Assembly: GCA_012511395.1 (NCBI GenBank)
Contig: JAAZGD010000112.1
Location: 1-33,342 of the forward strand
DNA length: 33,342 nt
From: Clostridiales bacterium
GTDB lineage: Bacteria; Bacillota; Clostridia; Peptostreptococcales; Anaerovoracaceae
Direction of reading: 5' to 3'
Part shown: piece after piece, positions 15,854 to 22,767 of the stretch
Position numbering within the stretch: position 1 is the stretch's first letter
Layout of the letters: each line of letters opens with the position of its first letter
Position numbers and translations under genes: made by a program
The notes under the pieces: generated by a model
What the model was told of the DNA's origin: nothing
The model's input: only the letters and a program-made list of their open reading frames with translations
The model's database searches: none

Positions 15854-16765
15854 TTAATCCTCCTTTAATTTACATGCTGCACAAAGCAAAAGGGATATAT
15901 ACTTTTCCTCAAAGCTTGACCCTCTTGAGCTCAGCACTATAGGGACTTTTGCTCCAAGCACAAGGCCTGCAAATTTGCCCCCACCCAAAATGGACAGGCC
16001 TTTAACAAGAAGATTTCCGGCTGTAATATTGGGCACCACCATAATATCGCAGTCGCCGGAAACAGGACTTTCAAAGCCTTTTATGAGAGCAGACTCCCTG
16101 CTCACCGCAAGGTCAAAGGAAATGGGGCCTTCCACAATGCAGTTCCCAAAAGCTCCTTTGAGGCTTTCCTTTTTTATGGTATCACCGTCCAATGTTTCAG
16201 GCATCTTCGGGTTTACCACCTCCACAGCCGCCATGATTCCCGCCTTCGGCTTTTCCACTCCTAAGCTGTTAAAGAAATCCAGTGCGTTTATCAATATGCC
16301 CTTTTTCTGTTCAAGGTCAGGATAAGGTATCATGCCTCCGTCAGTTATTCCAAGAAGTTTATGGTACCTTGGAGATTCTATGATGGCAAGATGGGACATA
16401 AGGCTGCCCTTACCTATACCTGTTTCTTTGTTTACTGCTTGATGTAAAAGGGTGGCTGTTTCCATCTTCCCTTTCATAAGGAAATCTCCCCTTTTTTCCC
16501 TGATTGCCTTAACAGACAGCACCGCTGCCTCTTCCGGGGAGTTGGCTGTAACTGTTTTATCCCTCAGGAGTGAAAAGCCAAGGTCCTCTGCAATTCTTTT
16601 TGTTTCCTCCATATCGCCCACCAGAAGATAGTCAATTTTCCCTTCCCTTTCTGCTGTGAGAACTGCTTCAAGCGCATGAGGGTCATGGGATCCTGCCAGC
16701 ACCACCTTTTTCCTTGGACATTTGTCCAGGCTTTCAAAAAGTTGGGAAAAGCCGTTGTATGCCAT
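15854..16765 (-). CDS. ptb: Phosphate butyryltransferase (acyl-CoA phosphotransacylase)
   Basis: It exchanges CoA for phosphate on butyryl- or related acyl-CoA to give the acyl-phosphate used by Buk. The 303-residue protein belongs to the Pta/Ptb family: an N-terminal VVLAGSHDPHALEAV, KGKMETATLLHQAVNKETG and SHLAIIE in the middle, ITDGGMIPYPD, and the C-terminal DIMVVPNITAGNLLVKGL and GAKVPIVLSSRG. An AGGAGG site lies inside the end of nth, and one base separates the nth stop from the ATG. Its position directly before iorAB and buk indicates that it acts on CoA esters made by Ior. The paralogous Pta is less likely given the Buk partner. Confidence 0.94.
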   Translation of the reverse strand: MAYNGFSQLFESLDKCPRKKVVLAGSHDPHALEAVLTAEREGKIDYLLVGDMEETKRIAEDLGFSLLRDKTVTANSPEEAAVLSVKAIREKRGDFLMKGKMETATLLHQAVNKETGIGKGSLMSHLAIIESPRYHKLLGITDGGMIPYPDLEQKKGILINALDFFNSLGVEKPKAGIMAAVEVVNPKMPETLDGDTIKKESLKGAFGNCIVEGPISFDLAVSRESALIKGFESPVSGDCDIMVVPNITAGNLLVKGLSILGGGKFAGLVLGAKVPIVLSSRGSSFEEKYISLLLCAACKLKED

Positions 16766-16766
16766 G

Positions 16767-17405
16767 CTACTTGCCTCCTTCCGTTTTAAAATATTGGCAA
16801 TAACCGTTTATTATGCATTCTTCACATCTTGGCCTTCTTGCATCACAAATATTTCTGCCGTGAAATATAAGAAGGTGATGGGCCTTTACCCATCTTTCTT
16901 TTGGAATATTCTTCATGAGGCTCTCTTCAGTTTTAAGAACATCCTTTCCCCTGCCCAGACCTATTCTGTTAGCCACTCTAAAAACATGAGTGTCTACTGC
17001 TATTCTCTGTTCATTAAAGCCTACAGATAAAACTACATTGGCCGTCTTTCTTCCCACCCCCGGAAGTGCCGTCAAACTTTCATAATCACAAGGCACCCGG
17101 CCTCCGTATTTTTCAGTCAATATTTTACTGAGCTCAATAATATGTTTTGCCTTGGTTTTATACATGCCCACAGTATGCAAAAGATTCTCCACCTCCAAAG
17201 AATCTGCCTGTGACAGTTTCAGGGGTGTGGGGAATCTTTTAAAAAGCTCCGGCGTTACCTTGTTCACACTTTTATCCGTAGTCTGAGCAGATAAAACTGT
17301 GGCTGTTAAAAGTTGAAAAGTATTCTTATGGGTTAAAGCACATTCTGCATCAGGATATGCGCTGACCAGCAGGTCTAAAATTTTTATTACTGTTTCTTCT
17401 TTCAA
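16767..17405 (-). CDS. nth: Endonuclease III (DNA glycosylase/AP lyase)
   Basis: It removes oxidised pyrimidines from DNA and cleaves the abasic site. The 212 residues match the family in detail: the helix-hairpin-helix LPGVGRKTA with catalytic Lys120, VDTHV with Asp138, and the [4Fe-4S] ligands C187, C194, C197 and C203 (C-x6-C-x2-C-x5-C). The start is a TTG, supported by AAGGAG 6 bases upstream; no better start exists nearby. It is the first gene of the ptb-iorAB-buk operon, an unusual but tight linkage (one base before ptb). Confidence 0.97.
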   Translation of the reverse strand: MKEETVIKILDLLVSAYPDAECALTHKNTFQLLTATVLSAQTTDKSVNKVTPELFKRFPTPLKLSQADSLEVENLLHTVGMYKTKAKHIIELSKILTEKYGGRVPCDYESLTALPGVGRKTANVVLSVGFNEQRIAVDTHVFRVANRIGLGRGKDVLKTEESLMKNIPKERWVKAHHLLIFHGRNICDARRPRCEECIINGYCQYFKTEGGK

Positions 17406-17440
17406 ATTCTTCTCCTTTTACTCTGAAAAAATAATGGCAC

Positions 17441-17469
17441 AATACAGTAATTTTACTTCTTTCTTACAA
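17441..17469 (-). promoter_or_regulatory. Candidate promoter for nth-ptb-iorAB-buk
   Basis: On the minus strand TTGTAA (RC of 17464-17469) and TGTATT (RC of 17441-17446) are spaced by 17 bases, each matching the sigma-A consensus at 4 of 6 positions. It lies 36 bases before the nth start. The -35 overlaps one copy of an 8-bp direct repeat. Confidence 0.45.
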
Positions 17470-17494
17470 TAGTTTATATCTATTATCAATAGTT
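17467..17494. repeat. Two CAATAGTT direct repeats, 20 bp apart
   Basis: CAATAGTT occurs at 17467-17474 and again at 17487-17494, exactly two helical turns apart, in the nth/NCS1 divergent region. The spacing would suit a dimeric regulator on one face of the DNA, and the first copy overlaps the putative nth -35. Function is inferred only. Confidence 0.4.
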
Positions 17495-17517
17495 GGTTTA
17501 CGATTGGCAAAAACCTC

Positions 17518-17530
17518 GAAAGCCGCTTTC
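17518..17530. repeat. Perfect inverted repeat GAAAGC-C-GCTTTC
   Basis: Six-base arms flank a single base, 70-83 bases upstream of the NCS1 promoter -10. It looks like an operator half-site pair; there is no T run, so it is not a terminator. Confidence 0.4.
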
Positions 17531-17579
17531 TTACTGTATTATATTATATTTGCTCCTTTTACGGTACTCTAAAAAACTG

Positions 17580-17606
17580 TTGTTAAGTTTTGAAATATGG
17601 TATAAT
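17580..17606 (+). promoter_or_regulatory. Extended -10 promoter of the NCS1 permease gene
   Basis: TATAAT at 17601-17606 is preceded by TGG, giving the extended TGnTATAAT motif; TTGTTA (17580-17585) is a short-spaced (15 bp) -35 candidate. The 5' leader to the ATG is about 40 bases. Confidence 0.6.
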
Positions 17607-17610
17607 GACA

Positions 17611-17630
17611 GTGTAATATTTTTATTATAC
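17611..17630 (+). repeat. Inverted repeat in the NCS1 leader
   Basis: GTGTAATA-TTTT-TATTATAC has arms matching at 7 of 8 positions (one G-T pair in RNA) and sits just downstream of the predicted transcription start, 21 bases before the ATG. It could be a repressor site or a leader hairpin. The half-site GTATAAT also recurs in the -10 itself. Confidence 0.4.
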
Positions 17631-17651
17631 TTTTTTAATGGAGGTGTTTAA

Positions 17652-19229
17652 ATGTCGAACTACACGCAATTAGAGCTGAACGGCCTGTATGAACTTACAG
17701 ACCAGGCTCGTGCGGAGCTATTGACTTCAAAGTACTACAATGAAGACTTGTCTCCCACGTCAGTATCCCAGAGAACATGGACAACTTATAATATTGCCAC
17801 TCTCTGGATTGGGCTCTCAATTTGTATCCCATCTCTGTCACTTGCAGCTGCTTTGATAGGTATGGGCGTATCCCCATGGCTTTCTGTGTTAAACGTTACA
17901 CTGGGGAACTTAATAGTACTTGTTCCTATTCAGATGAACTCTCACGTAGGTACAAAGTACGGAATTCCTTTCCCTGTATTCTCAAGACTTACATTCGGTG
18001 CCACAGGGGCTCATATCCCCGCAACACTGAGGGGACTTGTTGCCTGCGGATGGACTGCAGTGCAAGCTTGGGTAGGCGGAGGTTCCGTAGCAGCATTTAT
18101 CGGTGTATTTATTCCTAAATTCTTAGATCCAAACTGGAGCATGGCCCTACCTGGAAATGATAACGTATGGGTAGGACAGTTTATCGGTTTCTTTATCTTC
18201 ATGGTATTTGTTGGCTGGGTTGCTTACAAAGGATCAGAAGGTATTAAAATCGTTCAAGCTATCGGTGGTCCACTTCTTGTTGTAGTTATTCTTGCACTGT
18301 TTGCTTGGTCAATTATGACTGCAAATGCAGCCGGTTTCTCCTTTGGAGATGTAATGGCTCAGGGACAGGACACAGAATTAATTAACTCTCTGGGTGGTTT
18401 TGCATATATTTACATGGCAGGACTTACAGGAAATATTGCCTTCTGGGCTACCATGGCTCTTAATATTCCTGACTTCTCTCGTTACGCAAAATCACAGAAG
18501 GCTCAGTTCTGGGGTCAGCTTATTGGCATGCCAGCACCTATGTTCATGTGCGCATACATCGGTGCATTCTTTGCTATGTCCACTAAGCTTGCTATGGGAA
18601 CAGCATTCTTCGACCCAACTTTCGTATTCTACTATGTAGATTCAAAGATCGCTGTTCTTATATGCTCCTTGGGTGTTATGGCAGCTACAATCACAACTTG
18701 CGTAGCAGCTAACATCGTTGCTCCTGCAAACGGATTCTCTAACTTGAAGCCAACAGTTATCAGCTACAAGAAGGGCGTTATTATCGCTTGTATCTTAGCA
18801 GTACTGTTTTCACCATGGTACATCTATGGTTCTGGTGCTGCATACATCTTCACATGGCTCAATAACTATGGAATCATTCTGGCACCTGTAGCCGCTATCT
18901 TCATAGCTGACTACTTCGTGCACAAGAGGAAGAGAATTGACGTAGCAGCTCTGTTTGCCGGAGACAAAGGCAGATACTGGTATAAAGGTGGTTGGAACGT
19001 TGCGGCAGTAATCGCTTGGATTGGTGCTTTCATAATTCCGCTTCTTGGAAACACCATGTTCCTTTACAATCCTGCACAAGGTGCGCCGGGATTCTTTGAC
19101 TGGCTTGCAGCTAATGGATACATCGTATCCTTCATCATTGGATTTGGTCTTTACCTAGCACTTATGACTAAGGAGACAAAGACAAAGGTTTCCGTTGAAG
19201 AACATGACGCTTTAACAGAGAAGCTTTAA
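17652..19229 (+). CDS. NCS1-family nucleobase/hydantoin/allantoin permease
   Basis: This is a membrane transporter of the nucleobase:cation symporter-1 family (LeuT-like fold, about 12 helices, 525 residues), which imports cytosine, uracil, allantoin or hydantoins with H+ or Na+. The family stretch WIGLSICIPSLSLAAAL in helix 1, a GTKYGIPFPVF segment (about 100) and LRGLVACGWTAVQAWVGGG (helix 3, about 126-144) are clear and resemble the hydantoin transporter Mhp1 group. GGAGG precedes the ATG. A hydantoinase gene follows, making cyclic ureides the likely substrates. Codons ending in T or C (GGT, GCT, ATC) look more frequent than in neighbours, suggesting high expression or different ancestry. 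Exact substrate unknown. Confidence 0.9.
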   Translation: MSNYTQLELNGLYELTDQARAELLTSKYYNEDLSPTSVSQRTWTTYNIATLWIGLSICIPSLSLAAALIGMGVSPWLSVLNVTLGNLIVLVPIQMNSHVGTKYGIPFPVFSRLTFGATGAHIPATLRGLVACGWTAVQAWVGGGSVAAFIGVFIPKFLDPNWSMALPGNDNVWVGQFIGFFIFMVFVGWVAYKGSEGIKIVQAIGGPLLVVVILALFAWSIMTANAAGFSFGDVMAQGQDTELINSLGGFAYIYMAGLTGNIAFWATMALNIPDFSRYAKSQKAQFWGQLIGMPAPMFMCAYIGAFFAMSTKLAMGTAFFDPTFVFYYVDSKIAVLICSLGVMAATITTCVAANIVAPANGFSNLKPTVISYKKGVIIACILAVLFSPWYIYGSGAAYIFTWLNNYGIILAPVAAIFIADYFVHKRKRIDVAALFAGDKGRYWYKGGWNVAAVIAWIGAFIIPLLGNTMFLYNPAQGAPGFFDWLAANGYIVSFIIGFGLYLALMTKETKTKVSVEEHDALTEKL

Positions 19230-19268
19230 TGGGTAGTAATTTGTTAAAGTCATTTAGCTTTAAATGAG

Positions 19269-19303
19269 AAAGGGAGCCTTTGAAGACTCAAGGGCTCCTT
19301 TTT
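19269..19303 (+). terminator. Strong intrinsic terminator between the permease and hydantoinase genes
   Basis: A stem of about 15 bp (AAAGGGAGCCTTTGA paired with TCAAGGGCTCCTTT, including two G-T pairs) has the loop AGAC and ends in five Ts. Only 17 bases follow before the hydA ribosome site, so no room remains for a separate promoter after it. Confidence 0.85.
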
Positions 19304-19333
19304 ATCAGAGTTTCGAGAAAAGGAGGTAAAACG

Positions 19334-20737
19334 ATGGATTTGTTAATTAAGAACGGCACTTTAGTAACTGCAAAAAGCACATTTAAGGCAGATCTTGCAG
19401 TTAAAAACGGTAAGATAACTGCTATAGGCACTAATCTTAAACCTGAAAAAGGAACAGAAGTTGTAGACGCAAGAGGAAAGCTGGTGTTGCCCGGTGCAAT
19501 AGACGGCCACACACACCTTGCAATGCCCTTTGGCGGCACTATTTCTTCCGATGATTACTTCACAGGTACAAGATCTGCTGCCTGCGGCGGGACAACTACT
19601 GTATTTGACTTTGTTCTTCAAGGTCAAGGCGAACTGATGCAGGATGCATTTAAGAGACGGGACAAGCTGGCAGCTCCTGATGCGGCAGTAGACTATGCTT
19701 TTCATATTGGAGTATGCGATGTAACGGAGGACAGGCTTCTTGATTCAATGGAGGACGTGGTAAAAGAAGGTGTCACCTCCTTTAAAGTCTTCATGGTTTA
19801 TGACTTTGGAGTAGATGACGGTTCCTTCTACAAGGTTTTACAAAAGGCAGCTAAAATCGGCGGTCTTGTAGGTGTTCACGCTGAAAACAGAGATGTTAAC
19901 AATGTTTTAGTGGCACAATACCTGAAGGAAGGCAAAACTGATGCTTGGTGGCATTACATGGCCAAAAACGAAAAAATCGAAGGAGAAGCCGATGTTCGTG
20001 CCATCAATCTAGCAAGGATGGCAGGCACATCTTTATACATAGTTCACTTAGCCTGCAAGCAAGGTGTTGATGCTGTAACAAAAGCAAGGGATGAGGGATA
20101 TCCTATCTTTGCAGAGACTTGTCCACAGTATCTTAATTTCACCAACGAAGTCTATAAGAGAGAAAGGGCAAGAGACTATGTGTGCTCACCTCCAATGAAG
20201 GGCAAGGAATCCCAGGATGCTATCTGGGAGGCCATTAAGAGAGGCGATATCGCTACAATAGCCACAGACCACTGCCCCTTCACAAGGGCAGAAAAGGACT
20301 GGGGCATCAAAACTAAGGACGGCAAAAAAGGCAACTTCACCACTATTCCAAACGGATGTGCAGGGATTGAAAATATGTATCCCTACATTCTTTCGGAAGC
20401 CAACAAGGGAAGAATTTCCTTTAACAGGGCAGTTGAGCTCTGTGCCACAAATCCTTCCAAGCTCTTTGGCCTTGATGACCAGAAAGGCGCATTGGAAGTG
20501 GGACTTGATGCAGACATCGTTCTCTATGACAGAAAGAAAAATGTAACCATAAGGAACAAGGACCTTCACGGTGCAACAGACCATACCATATGGGAAGGTG
20601 CAAAGATCAAGGGTTATCCTGTAGCCACCTACTCAAGAGGCAAGCTTGTTTACAAGGACGGTCAGTTCGTAGGTGAAAAGGGCTATGGCAAGCTTGTAAG
20701 ATGCAAGACATTAAAGTTTAAAAACCCACAGCTGTAA
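19334..20737 (+). CDS. hydA: Dihydropyrimidinase / hydantoinase
   Basis: This cyclic amidohydrolase opens dihydropyrimidine or 5-substituted hydantoin rings to N-carbamoyl amino acids. From the ATG at 19334 it is 467 residues. Binuclear-metal residues are in place: H59 and H61 (DGHTHL), carboxylated Lys151 (TSFKVFMVY), H182, H238 and D312 (TDHCPF); NGCAGIE is the substrate-binding loop. HAENG of the usual enzymes is HAENR here (R186). An AGGAGG site 7 bases upstream fixes this start; an earlier in-frame codon at 19280 lies inside the terminator hairpin and is rejected. It probably degrades what the NCS1 permease imports. No carbamoylase or dihydropyrimidine dehydrogenase gene is nearby, so the pathway partner and exact substrate are unknown. 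Confidence 0.9.
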   Translation: MDLLIKNGTLVTAKSTFKADLAVKNGKITAIGTNLKPEKGTEVVDARGKLVLPGAIDGHTHLAMPFGGTISSDDYFTGTRSAACGGTTTVFDFVLQGQGELMQDAFKRRDKLAAPDAAVDYAFHIGVCDVTEDRLLDSMEDVVKEGVTSFKVFMVYDFGVDDGSFYKVLQKAAKIGGLVGVHAENRDVNNVLVAQYLKEGKTDAWWHYMAKNEKIEGEADVRAINLARMAGTSLYIVHLACKQGVDAVTKARDEGYPIFAETCPQYLNFTNEVYKRERARDYVCSPPMKGKESQDAIWEAIKRGDIATIATDHCPFTRAEKDWGIKTKDGKKGNFTTIPNGCAGIENMYPYILSEANKGRISFNRAVELCATNPSKLFGLDDQKGALEVGLDADIVLYDRKKNVTIRNKDLHGATDHTIWEGAKIKGYPVATYSRGKLVYKDGQFVGEKGYGKLVRCKTLKFKNPQL

Positions 20738-20749
20738 GAAATAATTCTA

Positions 20750-20778
20750 AACAGGCTCTTCTAAAGGGCCTGTTTTTT
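20750..20778 (+). terminator. Terminator after hydA
   Basis: An 11-bp stem (AACAGGCTCTT with AAGGGCCTGTT, one G-T pair) has a 3-base loop and is followed by a T run. It ends directly before the acn promoter and separates the two transcription units. Confidence 0.88.
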
Positions 20779-20779
20779 A

Positions 20780-20808
20780 TTGACCTGATACATGGTGCCG
20801 GGTATAAT
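20780..20808 (+). promoter_or_regulatory. Sigma-A promoter of the acn-icd-gntR operon
   Basis: TTGACC (20780-20785) and TATAAT (20803-20808) are separated by exactly 17 bases. This is the best promoter in the window, and its -10 overlaps an inverted repeat. Confidence 0.85.
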
Positions 20809-20827
20809 TGTATACAAGTGTACAATT
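20806..20827. promoter_or_regulatory. Probable GntR-type operator on the acn promoter
   Basis: Perfect 7-bp arms AATTGTA and TACAATT are separated by 8 bases; the left part also contains the 10-bp palindrome TTGTATACAA. TTGTATACAA-like palindromes are typical targets of FadR/FCD-type GntR regulators, one of which is encoded as the third gene of this operon. The site covers the end of the -10 and the start point, so binding would repress transcription. The regulator-site pairing is inferred. Confidence 0.65.
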
Positions 20828-20848
20828 TCATCCAAGAGGAGGCAGGAA

Positions 20849-22756
20849 ATGGGAGATTCGTTAACCTATAAAATATTAAGGGAACACCTTGTGGAAGGCA
20901 CTCTGAAACAAGGTGAGGAAATTACAATAAAAATTGACCAGACTTTGACACAGGATTCTACGGGGACCATGGTTTATCTTCAGCTGGAAGCAATGAATGT
21001 GGATAAAATCAAGACAGAGCTTTCTGTAGCATATGCGGACCACAACACTCTTCAGACAGGCTTTGAAAATGCAGATGACCACGCCTTTATAGAAAGTGCG
21101 GCCAAGAGACACGGTGTTATATTCAGTAAGCCGGGCCACGGTATATGTCACCAGCTTCATTTGGAGGATTACGGAATACCGGGGAAAACCCTCCTTGGCT
21201 CAGACAGCCACACGCCTACAGGAGGCGGGCTTTCCATGCTTGCAATCGGTGCCGGAGGTCTTGATGTGGCCATTGCCATGGCAAAGGGTACATACATCTT
21301 AACGGTTCCGGGAATTTTAAACATAGAACTTAAGAACAGCCTTATGCAGTGGTCCTCCGCAAAGGATGTAATCTTAAAAATATTAAAAGAGCTTACTGTA
21401 AAGGGCGGCGTGGGAAAAATTATCGAATACACAGGAGACGGCGTTTCATCTCTTTCCGTCACCGACAGAGCTACCATTACAAATATGGGAGCTGAGCTTG
21501 GGGCCACCACCTCCATATTTGAAAGTGACGAAAATACGAAACAGTACTTAAAAAATCAGGGACGTGAAGAAGACTTTCGCCCTTTAAAAGCAGATTCTGA
21601 TGCTTTCTATAACGAACATATTGTAATCGACCTTTCCCAAATCCCTCCCCAAGTGGCAAAACCTCACAGCCCCGATAATGTAAGCGATGTAAGGGAAGCA
21701 GGACCCGTTCCTGTGGACCAGGTGGCAATAGGAAGCTGTACCAACTCTTCCTATACAGACCTTATGAAGGTGGCAGGCATCTTAAAGGGGCACAAGGTTA
21801 AAGAAAATGTAAGTCTTGTTATCTCTCCGGGGTCCAGCACCATACTGGCAGAAATGGCAAGAAACGGTGCCTTGGCAGACTTGATCGATGCAGGTGCAAG
21901 GATTATTGAAAACGCCTGCGGCCCCTGTATCGGCATGGGCCAATCTCCAAAATCAGGGGCAGTTTCTTTAAGGACATTTAACAGAAACTTTAAGGGAAGG
22001 AGCGGCACAAACGATGCTTTAATCTATCTTGTAAGCCCTGAAACCGCTGCTGTATCAGCTATTACGGGAGTCCTTACAGACCCTAGGGATATGGATATAG
22101 AGTACCCTGTGATTAATGAAGTATCCTTTTCAAAAAAAGATTCCTTTATAGTTAATCCGGGAAGAGAGGGTAAATCAATTCCTTTAGAGATGGGGTCCAA
22201 CATTCTGCCCTTTCCAATAAATACGGAACTTTCAGACGAGCTCATATTGACAACTGCCTTAAAGGTAAAGGACAACATCACTACAGATGATATTATGCCT
22301 TCCGATGCAAGGCTTTTACCCTATCGCTCAAACATTCCTTATCTTTCAAGGTTTTCTTTTGAAAAGATAGATAAGGATTTTCCACAAAGATGTGAGGAGA
22401 AGGGCTCTTGTCTCATAGTGGCAGGTGATAATTACGGTCAGGGCTCATCGAGGGAACACGCTGCGCTGGCACCTCTATACTTAGGTGTTAAAGCAGTTTT
22501 TGCAAAGTCCTTTGCAAGAATTCACAGGTCCAATTTAATCAACAGCGGCATACTGCCCTTAGTCTTTAAAAATGAGGAGGACTATGAAACCATATCTCTT
22601 TATGACACTGTCTCTCTTTCCAATTTACGGGAAGGTCTGGAAAGAGGTGAAATAAAGGCAGTAAATTTAACTAAAAATCTGACTTATGATTTAGTGAACA
22701 CCCTTTCCAAAAAGGAAAGAAAAATCATCTTAAAGGGCGGAAAAATTAATTTATAG
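20849..22756 (+). CDS. acnA: Aconitate hydratase
   Basis: It isomerises citrate to isocitrate with a [4Fe-4S] cluster. From the chosen ATG the protein is 635 residues, the single-chain bacterial aconitase type (catalytic domain plus C-terminal swivel). Signatures are LLGSDSHTPTGGGLSML (about 115-131), cluster Cys297 in GSCTNS, Cys357 and Cys360 in NACGPCIGMG, and the swivel-domain substrate loop GDNYGQGSSREHAA (about 526-539). The ATG at 20849 has AGGAGG 6 bases upstream; a longer frame from 20792 would run through the promoter and operator and is rejected. The next gene is icd, so the pair turns citrate into 2-oxoglutarate, probably for glutamate synthesis. A homoaconitase or methylaconitase role is less likely given icd. 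The gene symbol is by analogy. Confidence 0.92.
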   Translation: MGDSLTYKILREHLVEGTLKQGEEITIKIDQTLTQDSTGTMVYLQLEAMNVDKIKTELSVAYADHNTLQTGFENADDHAFIESAAKRHGVIFSKPGHGICHQLHLEDYGIPGKTLLGSDSHTPTGGGLSMLAIGAGGLDVAIAMAKGTYILTVPGILNIELKNSLMQWSSAKDVILKILKELTVKGGVGKIIEYTGDGVSSLSVTDRATITNMGAELGATTSIFESDENTKQYLKNQGREEDFRPLKADSDAFYNEHIVIDLSQIPPQVAKPHSPDNVSDVREAGPVPVDQVAIGSCTNSSYTDLMKVAGILKGHKVKENVSLVISPGSSTILAEMARNGALADLIDAGARIIENACGPCIGMGQSPKSGAVSLRTFNRNFKGRSGTNDALIYLVSPETAAVSAITGVLTDPRDMDIEYPVINEVSFSKKDSFIVNPGREGKSIPLEMGSNILPFPINTELSDELILTTALKVKDNITTDDIMPSDARLLPYRSNIPYLSRFSFEKIDKDFPQRCEEKGSCLIVAGDNYGQGSSREHAALAPLYLGVKAVFAKSFARIHRSNLINSGILPLVFKNEEDYETISLYDTVSLSNLREGLERGEIKAVNLTKNLTYDLVNTLSKKERKIILKGGKINL

Positions 22757-22767
22757 GAGATGTATTT

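Noticed and set aside
17435..17450. TGGCAC resembling the -24 half of a sigma-54 promoter, of interest because rpoN is in the window
   Set aside because: The matching -12 (TTGCA-type) element is absent at the required spacing, and the site is far from the NCS1 start.
19280..19333. A longer hydantoinase start 54 bases upstream
   Set aside because: It lies inside the terminator hairpin, and AGGAGG at 19321-19326 serves the ATG at 19334, where homologues begin.
20186..20584. 132-codon open frame on the minus strand inside hydA
   Set aside because: It lies opposite a strongly conserved gene, has no ribosome site and shows no recognisable domain; it is a shadow of hydA.
20792..20848. A longer aconitase start 57 bases upstream
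   Set aside because: The extra codons lie over the promoter and operator, they match nothing in the family, and AGGAGG is positioned for the ATG at 20849.
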